Shown here: piece after piece, positions 14,624 to 22,545 of the stretch
Layout: each line of letters begins with the position of its first letter
Position numbering within the stretch: position 1 is the stretch's first letter
Source: Sulfurospirillum_A sp029027265
GTDB taxonomy: Bacteria > Campylobacterota > Campylobacteria > Campylobacterales > Sulfurospirillaceae
Length of the DNA: 64,000 nucleotides
Reading direction: 5' to 3'
NCBI GenBank assembly: GCA_029027265.1
Contig: CP093061.1
Coordinates: forward strand, 124,001-188,000
Position numbers and translations under genes: made by a program
The notes under the pieces: generated by a model
The model's input: the letters and a program-made list of their open reading frames with translations, nothing else
Databases searched by the model: none
Told to the model about the DNA's origin: nothing

Positions 14624-16450
14624 GTGAGAATTTCGACAAAAGCTTTTTTTAACCTCATCTCAAAAACAGACGATAAAAATGTTAAAGATGCATTACAAAA
14701 AATATTATCTAGTAAAGATGAGCTACTAAAATTGGGTGTACCAAGTAGTTCAAAAAAAGCTAATGTTGAAATGCTTGTAAATCAACTCCTAAAAGAGTTA
14801 AATAGCAATATAAAAACAAAAGAAAATACTCTTCAAAACATAAAACAGAGTGATATTCCAAAGCTTATGAAAAGTACAACAAGTGAATTAAAAACACTTA
14901 TAAATCTCATAAAAACAGATAAAACTCTCTCTAGATTTGCTCCACTTTTAGAAAAACTTCTTCTACATGTAAAGGATATAAAACCTGAGACTTTTAAGCA
15001 AAGCTTAGCAAAATCAGGTACTTTGATGGAGTCAAAACTCTCTGCTCAAAAGACTCAAACTATGCCAACTGTGTTGAAAGAAGTTTTAATAAACATAAAA
15101 GATTTGTTAGTAAAGCAGAGTTCAAAAGAGCCTCTACATGTAAAATCTTTAGAGACACTTTTAAATGCAAAAAAAGTAGATAAAACGTTTGTGCAGACGC
15201 TACAAAATTTTGTAAAAGAGATAAAAAGCAGTCCAGATTTAGCAAAACAGATAACCTCGCTACTTAAAAAACTTGATGTTCTAGTACAAAAAAGCACCCT
15301 ACCCAAAGAGGCAAATGTAAAAGAAATTTTGACAGACATAAAGCAGGTTTTAGCAAAAGAGCCAAAGTCAAGTGCTTTACATGTAAAGAGTATAGATAAA
15401 ATTTTAGAAGCCCCAAAAGCTGATAAAGGTTTTATAAATGATATAAAAACATTGATATCAGACATAAAGCAGAGTAAAGGTGTAGATAAACCAGTGGTTC
15501 AAATTGTGGCAAAGCTTGAAGAGTTAGTACAAAAAAGCATATTAGCTGAATCAAGAATACAGAACAGTCCAAAAGTTATGCCAAAAGAGATTTCCAAAGT
15601 AGTAGAGCAGATAAAACAAGTTTTAGCAGAGCTAAAAGAGTTAGTTCAAAGTAATAAAAAAGAGCCTATTTTAGAGTCAAAATCTCAAGAAATAGTAAAA
15701 CTAGTTGAGCAGACTCTAAAAACATCAGAGTTTTTTTCAAGAGAGTTAAGTAAAGCAACCATCTCTGAAAAACTGCAACAAGTGGTAAACCTCATTAAGA
15801 GTGAATTAGTCAAAAGTGATGTGAAAAACCAGCTACATGTAGAGGTTGCAAAACTGACAAACAAGCTTGAAGCTATTGTAAAAGAGCAGATAGCTACAAA
15901 GCAAATAATACCAAATCAGAAGCTTTTAATTGACACTCCTATAAAATTAGAGTTAGCAAATGACATAAAATCAACTCTATTGAACATAAAACACGAACTA
16001 AGTACACAAACTTCGACAGTTGCTAGGGAAATCTCTTTACATGTAGAGAGGTTGATTAACCAGATAGAGTATTTTCAGCTTCTTTCACTTAGTTCCAATA
16101 CTCAAAGTAGTTATCTTCCTTTTTTATGGGATGGGCTTGAAGAGGGGCAAGTAAGCCTGAAGAAGCTAAAAGAGAATCGCTTTTTTTGTGAAATAAATCT
16201 AAAATTAAAAGAGTATGGTAAAATAGACCTAATGTTGATGCTTTTTGAGGATATTCATTTGAATATTTCTGTTTTTGCAGAGAAAAAAGAGTTTTTAGAT
16301 TTGGTTCAAGAAAATCTTCCTGCATTAAAACAAGGCATAAATAAAATTGGGCTGATTCCCTCAACGTTACAACTTAAAAAAAGAGAACTTAAAGATGAAA
16401 CTAAAAATTCATCAAATTTTTTGGGAACAGGATTAAATATAGAGGTATGA
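14624..16450 (+). CDS. FliK-like flagellar hook-length control protein
   Basis: The 608-aa protein starts at GTG with AAGGATAA before it. Residues 1-480 are a lysine-rich, helical low-complexity ruler with loosely repeated units around LHVKSLE and KEPxxxxLHVKS. The last 120 residues contain a compact alpha/beta part with GLEEGQVSLKKLKENRFFCE, then LKEYGKIDLMLMLF, and a final LKQGINKIGLIPSTLQLKK, like the Flg_hook C-terminal domain of FliK. The weak family match is supported by the FlhB-like gene two genes downstream, since FliK and FlhB act together in export switching. Five TACATGTA sites fall inside this gene. Confidence 0.65.
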   Translation: MRISTKAFFNLISKTDDKNVKDALQKILSSKDELLKLGVPSSSKKANVEMLVNQLLKELNSNIKTKENTLQNIKQSDIPKLMKSTTSELKTLINLIKTDKTLSRFAPLLEKLLLHVKDIKPETFKQSLAKSGTLMESKLSAQKTQTMPTVLKEVLINIKDLLVKQSSKEPLHVKSLETLLNAKKVDKTFVQTLQNFVKEIKSSPDLAKQITSLLKKLDVLVQKSTLPKEANVKEILTDIKQVLAKEPKSSALHVKSIDKILEAPKADKGFINDIKTLISDIKQSKGVDKPVVQIVAKLEELVQKSILAESRIQNSPKVMPKEISKVVEQIKQVLAELKELVQSNKKEPILESKSQEIVKLVEQTLKTSEFFSRELSKATISEKLQQVVNLIKSELVKSDVKNQLHVEVAKLTNKLEAIVKEQIATKQIIPNQKLLIDTPIKLELANDIKSTLLNIKHELSTQTSTVAREISLHVERLINQIEYFQLLSLSSNTQSSYLPFLWDGLEEGQVSLKKLKENRFFCEINLKLKEYGKIDLMLMLFEDIHLNISVFAEKKEFLDLVQENLPALKQGINKIGLIPSTLQLKKRELKDETKNSSNFLGTGLNIEV

Positions 16451-18240
16451 TGAATATAGAAGATATTTTAGAGAATCAATTTGGGTTTAAAAGTTTTAGA
16501 CCATTTCAACGTGAAAGCATAGAGGCTATTACTGCTAAGCAAGACTTACTAACAATTTTGCCAACTGGTGGAGGAAAATCACTATGTTATCAACTCCCTG
16601 CATTGTTTTTTGAAAGCCAACTAACTATTGTTATTTCTCCTTTAATAGCTCTCATAAACGACCAAGTTATAGCACTGAACCAAAATGGCATAAGAGCAGA
16701 TAAACTAACGAGTGAGCTAAAACAAGACGAGATAAGCAGAGTCTATAGAGAATTGCATAACAAAGAGCTTTCACTTCTTTATGTCTCACCAGAACGAGCC
16801 AATATGGATAGTTTTAAGGCACTTTTAAACCAGCTTGATGTGAGTTTTGTAGTGATTGATGAGGCTCATTGTGTGAGTGAGTGGGGACACGAGTTTAGAC
16901 CAGATTACCGTAAATTGCATTTTTTAAAAGAGGAGTTTCCTCACATACCCATTGCAGCTTTTACAGCGACGGCAACAAGTAAAGTCGCTGATGATATTGT
17001 GAATTCATTACGTTTAAATAATCCAATAAGACTAAAGGGAAGTTTTTTTAGAGACAACCTTATTTTAAACGTGAAGAAAAGAGTTGGAAATGGACGATCT
17101 GAACTTGTTAACTTTTTAAAAAACTATGACGATGAGAGTGGGATTATTTACACTTTTACTAGAAAAGAGACCGAAGAGATAGCAAAGTTTTTGAATACTC
17201 AAGGTTTTGAAGCTTTGGCGTATCATGCGGGGCTAAAGAGTGAAATAAGAAGAGATACACAAGATAAATTTATACGAGATAAGACTAAAATCATAGTAGC
17301 CACCATAGCTTTTGGAATGGGAATTGACAAGTCAAATGTGCGGTTTGTTGTTCATATGAATTTGCCAAAGAGTATGGAGAGTTATTATCAAGAAATAGGA
17401 CGTGCAGGACGTGATGGGCTTAAGAGTGAGTGTCTTTTACTCTATTCCATGGGTGATGTGGTTAAAAAGAGTGAGTTGATGAACTCTATTGAAGATGAGA
17501 GTTATAAAAATTTTGCTAAGAACAAAATAGAAGAGTTATATGCTTATGCAAACTCAAGAGAGTGTAGGCACAAAGCGGTTGTATCTTACTTTGAAGAGAG
17601 TTTAGGTGAGTGTGAAACTCTTTGCGATAACTGTCAAAAAGAGGACGTAGAAGAGATTGATATAACCAAAGAAGCTAGGATGTTACTTTCAACAATTTAT
17701 CGAACAGGACAGAATTTTGGTAAAGCTCATATAATTGATATTCTTAGAGGTAGTAAAAATACAAAAGTACTTGACAATGGACACGATAGATTAAGTGTTT
17801 ATGGCATTGGAAGTGAAATAACCAAAGCGAGTTGGGGATTAATAATAGACAAACTTTTTGAAATTAAAGCATTAAAACGAGGTGAGTTTAGACAGCTTGT
17901 AATGACAGAGTTTGGAGCAGATGTACTTAAAGGCAAAGAAAAAGTAAGTGCAGAGGAAGAGATTTTTCAAAAAAGAGATAAAAAAGTATCGTTGGCTAAA
18001 AAAGAGAAAAATTTTGAGCATAGAGATGAACACTTTGAAGTACTTAGAGAGCTTAGAAAACAGATTGCCGATGAGGCTGGAGTTCCTCCTTATATTGTTT
18101 TTTCAGATAAAACTCTCAAAGAGATAGCAAGTACTCTGCCTCTTGATGAAGAGAGTTTTTTAGACATAAATGGTGTTGGACAAGTGAAACTAGAGCGTTA
18201 TGGTAAGCAGTTTTTAGAAAAAGTGAAAGAACTGGTATGA
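16447..18240 (+). CDS. recQ: ATP-dependent DNA helicase RecQ
   Basis: The 597-aa 3'-5' helicase has Walker A TGGGKS near residue 39, the DEAH box in IDEAHCVSEWGHEFRPDYRK, motif VI QEIGRAGRDGLKSEC, a zinc-binding RQC region with CRHK...CETLCDNC, and an HRDC domain from about residue 520. It acts in recombinational repair and fork processing. It overlaps the FliK-like gene by 4 bases and fhlB by 4 bases, so a repair helicase lies inside a flagellar transcription unit. Confidence 0.95.
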   Translation: MMNIEDILENQFGFKSFRPFQRESIEAITAKQDLLTILPTGGGKSLCYQLPALFFESQLTIVISPLIALINDQVIALNQNGIRADKLTSELKQDEISRVYRELHNKELSLLYVSPERANMDSFKALLNQLDVSFVVIDEAHCVSEWGHEFRPDYRKLHFLKEEFPHIPIAAFTATATSKVADDIVNSLRLNNPIRLKGSFFRDNLILNVKKRVGNGRSELVNFLKNYDDESGIIYTFTRKETEEIAKFLNTQGFEALAYHAGLKSEIRRDTQDKFIRDKTKIIVATIAFGMGIDKSNVRFVVHMNLPKSMESYYQEIGRAGRDGLKSECLLLYSMGDVVKKSELMNSIEDESYKNFAKNKIEELYAYANSRECRHKAVVSYFEESLGECETLCDNCQKEDVEEIDITKEARMLLSTIYRTGQNFGKAHIIDILRGSKNTKVLDNGHDRLSVYGIGSEITKASWGLIIDKLFEIKALKRGEFRQLVMTEFGADVLKGKEKVSAEEEIFQKRDKKVSLAKKEKNFEHRDEHFEVLRELRKQIADEAGVPPYIVFSDKTLKEIASTLPLDEESFLDINGVGQVKLERYGKQFLEKVKELV

Positions 18241-18536
18241 AAAAAGCAGTTGCTTTGCGATATGATACTAAAAAAGAGAATATTCCTAAAGTCATAGGTA
18301 AAGGCAAAGGTCTTATGGCCGAGCGCATTATAAAGATAGCCGAAGAGAATAAACTCCCTATAAAAAAAGATGAAGATTTAGTAGAACTGCTCACAAAAAT
18401 AGATATAGATCAAGAGATACCAAACAACCTATACAAAGCAGTTGCAGAAGTTTTTAGTTTTATATATAATGTCACAAATAAAAAAACAGATGAAAAAGTT
18501 CACAATCAGAGGCTGACCCCAAAAGTGCAAAAGTGA
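18237..18536 (+). CDS. FlhB C-terminal-domain homologue (FhlB type)
   Basis: The 99-aa soluble protein corresponds to the cytoplasmic export-switch domain of FlhB. It has AVALRYDTKKENIPKVIGKG and ends with IPNNLYKAVAEVFSFIYNV. The autocleavage NPTH motif of true FlhB is absent because the protein begins just after that position. Such stand-alone copies occur in Campylobacterota and Bacilli and can replace the cleaved FlhB fragment. It is coupled to recQ (ATGA overlap) and lies near the FliK-like gene, its expected partner. Confidence 0.85.
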   Translation: MKKAVALRYDTKKENIPKVIGKGKGLMAERIIKIAEENKLPIKKDEDLVELLTKIDIDQEIPNNLYKAVAEVFSFIYNVTNKKTDEKVHNQRLTPKVQK

Positions 18537-18544
18537 ATAAAAAA

Positions 18545-18781
18545 TTATAGATGGGCATCTCTGTGTTTTTTGCCATTGAATGTGAAAATTAAATCAAGTC
18601 TAATTTTCTCTCCACTCTTTAAAATTAAAAATTCTTTATAGTCAATTACGCTTAAAGTAGCAACAACCCCTTTTATGGTTTCTTTTTGCTCATTATGTAG
18701 ATAAACTATTGTTGAGGTAATTTTTCTTTGAATTGCAACTGTTAATTGATCAAAAAATTCATTTGATATTGGTTCGTACAT
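18545..18781 (-). CDS. Rof-like Rho-binding antiterminator family protein
   Basis: The 78-aa protein begins MYEPISNEFFDQL and ends with IDYKEFLILKSGEKIRLDLI, matching the start and the LRLDKI-type core of Rof (YaeO), a small beta-barrel that binds and inhibits transcription terminator Rho. The normal cysteine in YxPISC is asparagine here. It is convergent with fhlB (8-base gap), and its start codon lies next to a TACATGTA site. The assignment rests on short motifs. Confidence 0.6.
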   Translation of the reverse strand: MYEPISNEFFDQLTVAIQRKITSTIVYLHNEQKETIKGVVATLSVIDYKEFLILKSGEKIRLDLIFTFNGKKHRDAHL

Positions 18782-18885
18782 GTAAACCTTTCTTTTTCCT
18801 AATATTAGCAGTAATTAGATAAAAATATTCAAAATAACTATTTTAATTCTAAAATGATAGAATACGAAAAAATAAAAGGTTAAAA

Positions 18886-19224
18886 ATGGAAAACTTACCA
18901 AGCTGTCCAAAGTGCGATAGCAAATATATTTATGAAGACGGAGCATTATTGGTATGCCCAGAGTGCGCTCATGAGTGGTCAACAATTCAAACTGAAGAAA
19001 GATCTGAAGATGTTATAGTGCATAAAGATACAAATGGTGTAACTTTAAATGAAGGTGATACTGTAACAATCATAAAAGATTTAAATGTAAAAGGTGCAGG
19101 ATTCACAGCAAAACGTGGTACTGCCGTGAGAAATATCTCTCTCACGACAAATCCAGAGCAGATAGAAGGAAGAGTAAATGGAGTCAAAATTGTGCTTTTA
19201 ACTTGCTTTTTGAAAAAGTCATAA
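18886..19224 (+). CDS. yjdM: YjdM (PhnA) zinc-ribbon protein
   Basis: The 112-aa protein has an N-terminal zinc ribbon (CPKCDSKYIYEDGALLVCPECAHEW, cysteines near residues 8, 11, 26 and 29) and the C-terminal KGAGFTAKRGTAVRNI beta domain typical of YjdM/PhnA. Despite the old name, it is not tied to phosphonate breakdown, and its role is uncertain. It is a single-gene unit ending in a bidirectional terminator. Confidence 0.9.
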   Translation: MENLPSCPKCDSKYIYEDGALLVCPECAHEWSTIQTEERSEDVIVHKDTNGVTLNEGDTVTIIKDLNVKGAGFTAKRGTAVRNISLTTNPEQIEGRVNGVKIVLLTCFLKKS

Positions 19225-19245
19225 ACAGAGAATTAATCTCTGTTT
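19223..19245. terminator. Bidirectional terminator between yjdM and the aspartoacylase pseudogene
   Basis: A perfect 9-bp stem AAACAGAGA / TCTCTGTTT with a 5-base loop lies exactly between two convergent genes and overlaps both stop codons. Flanking A and T runs allow it to act in both directions. Confidence 0.75.
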
Positions 19246-20053
19246 ATATTTTGATTGTTTTTTTCTCGGTAAGGCACATAGCTATTCCTTTTTCATAGTA
19301 TGCTGCTTTATTTATGAATAAGGCATATACATTATCTGTGCCTTCGTAGCATATATTATCACCATTTAAAGTTACAAATATGGAATATCCATTTTTAAGT
19401 TTAAAGTAGCCAGTTTCTTGTAAATTTGGATGAACCATCGCTTCAATGTTTCCATTCTCATCTTTTGGAAAATCAATAAATTTTACATTATTATAAATCT
19501 CTATTTCAGAATAAGTTTTTTTCAGTTTGTTTGTATTGTATAGTTCAAAAAAATCTAAAATTGTTTGGATTATTTTTTCAGTTTCAAAAAACATATCTGC
19601 TCTAAGTACTCCTTGTGGGATTGAACCTACTTCTATGGTTAAACCACTAGGAGGAATTGAGCTTAAAAAAGAGGCATCTTTTGTATCTCCTTTCCAACTA
19701 AATATATTTAGTTCAGGTATGCATTCTTTGACATAAGCAGCTACTTGCCAAGATAGTTTATCTTCGGTACTTATACAGATAGATAATCCCATTTTTGATG
19801 TAGTAGAGTGTAGATCCATTATAAAATCTACATTTGGAGTAGCACTTCCTTTTGGCCTTAGTTTTTGATTTATTTCTTTTGCAATAGTATCTTCATGGCT
19901 TGTAAGCGTTTCATCGGCTAATCCTTCTTTTGTAAAAGTACGATTTAAATCTTTTTCTACATACCTTGTACATTGCTTTATTGCTTTTAAATTTATATGC
20001 ATAAAAAGTGTTTCAAAACTTTTTCTTTTTACTAATGTAGGGTTTTTATAATG
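19244..20053 (-). pseudogene. Aspartoacylase/succinylglutamate desuccinylase family, 5' end lost to an IS3 element
   Basis: Zinc-hydrolase family motifs are present: INLKAIKQCTRYVEKDLNR, then FIMDLHSTTSKMG with the third zinc ligand His, and SGLTIEVGSIPQG with the catalytic Glu. Homology continues upstream of the first ATG (20002) through KNPTLVKRKSFETLF to about 20053, then stops where the IS3 element begins. The N-terminal part with GGTHGNE, which holds two zinc ligands, is missing. A 252-aa product from ATG 20002 could be made but should lack the metal site. Family members cleave N-acyl amino acids. Confidence 0.8.
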
Positions 20054-20498
20054 CCCCTAAAATCAAAGACAATAATTCAGAAAGATTAATTTTCAAATAA
20101 GTTAAAATGATATAAATAATGGAGGTGAATTATGAGTAGAAGAAAAGGACAAATATATAGTGCCGAACAAAAAACAAGAATAGTTTTAGAGCTGCTAAAA
20201 GAAGAACAAACAACAAGTCAAATAGCATCTAAATATAAAATCACATCACAATCTTTAAGTAAATGGAAACAACAGTTTCTAAATAATGCATCACTTGCAT
20301 TCGATGTAGGAGGAGTAACTAAAACTTACCTAGATGAGATAGAAGAGTTAAAGAGTGAGAATGATGGTTTAGCTAAAGCACTAGGTAAAGCTACAATAAA
20401 AGTAGAGTTTGTTGAAAAAAAGCTAAAGAGCTTGGACTTATGTAATAAAAGAGCGATGATCTAGTCCAAGCATAAATATTTATCAATATCAGAGCAAT
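20051..20498 (+). mobile_element. IS3-family element, left part (interrupted by IS5-family copy 1)
   Basis: This stretch starts where aspartoacylase homology ends, holds a complete orfA (20132-20464), and then SKHKYLSISEQ of orfB before the IS5-family insertion at 20499. The rest of orfB is not found on the far side; DNA beyond copy 1 looks IS630-like instead. So the element is a deleted fragment. Confidence 0.7.
20132..20464 (+). CDS. IS3-family transposase OrfA
   Basis: The 110-aa helix-turn-helix protein has KTRIVLELLKEEQTTSQIAS near residues 15-34, then KYKITSQSLSKWKQQFL, followed by a leucine-zipper-like coiled coil (residues 65-105). It starts at ATG after GGAGGTGAATT, a near-ideal ribosome site. 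OrfA binds the terminal repeats; without OrfB it cannot transpose. OrfB residues continue in the same frame right after the TAG stop. Confidence 0.9.
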   Translation: MSRRKGQIYSAEQKTRIVLELLKEEQTTSQIASKYKITSQSLSKWKQQFLNNASLAFDVGGVTKTYLDEIEELKSENDGLAKALGKATIKVEFVEKKLKSLDLCNKRAMI

Positions 20499-20514
20499 AG
20501 ACTTCTTTCAAAAG

Positions 20515-20835
20515 TCACTTAATATCTTTCAATTTCAACTCAAAATTATAAATACCAGCAATTAAGTTAAACCGTAAGCCAAATCTTTTTCTTCTATTAC
20601 GATAGGTTTCTGAGATGATACGAAATCGTTTTAGTACACCTATAACATGTTCTACAAATATACGTTTTGATGCAAATATTTTATTATCTTTTTTATCTTC
20701 ATGACTTAATGGTTTTAACTTACTTTTTTTCTTTGGAATAAGGGTATTATTGTGTATCTTTTTTATTCCCAAATATCCGGTATCAACATTAACTTGTATA
20801 TTTGGATTTAGTGGTAATTTACTTTTTTTATACAA
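20515..20835 (-). CDS. IS5-family transposase, second frame (copy 1)
   Basis: The 106 residues shown from the first ATG are part of a longer open frame that begins near the A8 run. It holds the second aspartate in VDTGYLGI and the glutamate in RIFVEHVIGVLKRFRI, then the conserved RKRFGLRFNLIAGIYN end. It should be made only as a frameshift fusion with the upstream frame. Confidence 0.85.
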   Translation of the reverse strand: MYKKSKLPLNPNIQVNVDTGYLGIKKIHNNTLIPKKKSKLKPLSHEDKKDNKIFASKRIFVEHVIGVLKRFRIISETYRNRRKRFGLRFNLIAGIYNFELKLKDIK

Positions 20836-20915
20836 CTTAAAATCATGTAGTTTCCCTTCTGAACACGTAGTTGCTAAAATGGTTAACTCTTTTGCATCAA
20901 CAACTAGTTGTGTTT

Positions 20916-21353
20916 TTAGTGTATGTCGTTTCTTTTTCCCTGAATAGTATCTCTGTTGCTTTTTTTTGGACGTTGAATAGGTGATTCAGTTGCATCAACC
21001 AAGATAACTTCAATCTCCATATCATTCATCAATCTATTCTTTGTTGGAAGTGAAAAAACTTTTGAGTTTATCAATATATCTTCTGCTCTTTTTATCATTT
21101 TATAACAGCTTGATTCACTGATACTGTAATCTACACTTATATGATAATATGTACGATATTCTCTTAAATATTCAAGCATCATTAAAATCTGATCTGCATA
21201 GATTAATTTTAGGGGACGACCTGATATCTTCTTTCTTTTCTCTTCGAAATCTTTTAAAAGTTTAACCATCAATTCAAAGGTCTCTTTTTTTACACCTGTC
21301 AATCGTTTAAATTGCTCTGGTTTCTTATTCTCTATTTTTTTATATTTACTCAT
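20916..21353 (-). CDS. IS5-family transposase, first frame (copy 1)
   Basis: The 145-aa N-terminal part has a DUF4096-like helical domain (FKRLTGVKKETFELMVKLL, then HISVDYSISESSCYKM). The first catalytic aspartate is in ILVDATESP, ending at the A8 slippery run after RPKK. A -1 shift there would continue as KQQRYYSGKKKRHTLKTQ into the second frame. Confidence 0.85.
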   Translation of the reverse strand: MSKYKKIENKKPEQFKRLTGVKKETFELMVKLLKDFEEKRKKISGRPLKLIYADQILMMLEYLREYRTYYHISVDYSISESSCYKMIKRAEDILINSKVFSLPTKNRLMNDMEIEVILVDATESPIQRPKKSNRDTIQGKRNDIH

Positions 21354-21397
21354 ATTCTTTACTAAGCAATTTTCATTCTTACTTTTGAAAGATGTCT

Positions 21398-21547
21398 AAT
21401 GAAGATAAGCAAGATATAAAAAATGTTATCACAAAAACATATCCTATTATCTATGAAGGTTGAAATGGCTGGATAATTGTAGATTTCATTAAGTCAAAAT
21501 ATGGAGTAACATACACAAGAACTGGTGTATATGCCCTTATGAAGAGT
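21398..21547 (+). pseudogene. IS630-like transposase fragment
   Basis: Between two IS5-family elements, the plus strand encodes a winged-helix segment GWIIVDFIKSKYGVTYTRTG followed by VYALMKS, the type found near the N terminus of IS630-family transposases, with one in-frame stop upstream. Only about 50 codons remain. Confidence 0.55.
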
Positions 21548-21603
21548 AGACCTCTCCTAAAAAACCCCAATAATATAAGGATTAAAATTTGCTTAAGTAA
21601 TGT

Positions 21604-22071
21604 ATGGCAAAAACAATAAAATATCGTAAAGTAAATAAACTAAGAGATGAAGACTTTAGAAGAGTAGTAGGCGTAAAAAGAGACACCTTTAAAGAGATGG
21701 TAAAAATACTTAGAAAACATTATCACCAAAATAAAACCAAAGGTGGAACAACTAAATCTCTATCTGCAAATGATGAGACACTAATGATGCTTGAATACTA
21801 TAGGGAATATAGAACATTTAAACATCTTGGTGTGGATTATGAAGTAAGTGAATCTACAGCTCATTACATCGTTAGTAAGATTGAAAAAATCCTAATAAAA
21901 GAGCCACAATTCCATCTACAAACTCTAAAACATTCAATACCAGTAGATGATGCTAATGAGATTGAAGTAGTCGTTGTAGATGTAACTGAGAGCCAGTGTG
22001 AAAGACCAAAAAAAAGCAAAAACTATACTACTCAGGTAAAAAGAAGAAGCATACTCAAAAAACACAAATAA
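21604..22071 (+). CDS. IS5-family transposase, first frame (divergent copy)
   Basis: The 155-aa part has FRRVVGVKRDTFKEMVKIL, then HLGVDYEVSESTAHYI and VVVDVTESQCERPKK with the first catalytic aspartate. It reaches a run of A where a -1 shift would enter the SGKKKKHTQKTQ frame, as in copies 1 and 2. Confidence 0.8.
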   Translation: MAKTIKYRKVNKLRDEDFRRVVGVKRDTFKEMVKILRKHYHQNKTKGGTTKSLSANDETLMMLEYYREYRTFKHLGVDYEVSESTAHYIVSKIEKILIKEPQFHLQTLKHSIPVDDANEIEVVVVDVTESQCERPKKSKNYTTQVKRRSILKKHK

Positions 22072-22100
22072 TTACAACATCAACAGGTAAAATACTTGCA

Positions 22101-22460
22101 GTGACTGTTGATAAAGGTAGAATATATGACTTTAAACTCTTTAAACAAAGCAAGGCTACAAGAAAGATAATATTGAGTAAGGTTCTTGCTGATTTAGGTT
22201 ACATGGGTATTGATAAAATATGTCTAAACTCTCACATACCAAACAAGAGAACAAAACTAAACCCACTTACAAAAGAAAATAAAAAAGAGAATCGTAAATT
22301 ATCATCTACACGAATTATTGTTGAGCAAATAATGCAAAAATCAAAGTGTTTAAAATCACTAAATACCCATATAGAAATAGACGAAAGATGTTCGGTTTAA
22401 GGATGAATCTTATCTGTGCTATAGTTAATCTTGATGCAAAGCCTATAAATAGTACTCTTT
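22101..22460 (+). pseudogene. IS5-family transposase, second frame, frameshifted (divergent copy)
   Basis: The frame includes LADLGYMGIDKI with the second aspartate and RIIVEQIM with the glutamate. It then shifts near 22337: the true end, KYPYRNRRKMFGLRMNLICA followed by IVNLDAKP, is encoded in another frame up to a TAA near 22460. The open frame instead runs to a false end at 22400. Confidence 0.8.
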
Positions 22461-22545
22461 AAGGGGGTTGATGTTTAGTGTTTTAGGAGAGGTCTAATAT
22501 ATAATTTTTTTCACAATCTACTCCTTTTTGTGGATTGTACCTGAC

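Larger units (their letters stand above)
20499..21397 (-). mobile_element. IS5-family (IS427-like) element, copy 1
   Basis: An element of about 900 bp has terminal inverted repeats AGACTTCTTTCAAAAGT (left) and AGACATCTTTCAAAAGT (right, inverted) and a 3-bp target duplication AAT. The transposase is split into two frames on the minus strand, joined at a run of eight A (near 20959-20966), the usual programmed -1 frameshift layout of the IS427 group. A near-identical copy in the opposite orientation lies at 24812. Copy 1 keeps an ATG start and looks potentially active. Confidence 0.9.
21548..22495 (+). mobile_element. IS5-family element, third and divergent copy, decayed
   Basis: Terminal inverted repeats AGACCTCTCCTAAAA enclose 948 bp related to, but clearly different from, copies 1 and 2. 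Transposase frames lie at 21604-22071 and 22101-22400. No target duplication beyond T/A is visible. A second frameshift near 22337 breaks the C-terminal half, so the element is probably dead. Confidence 0.85.
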
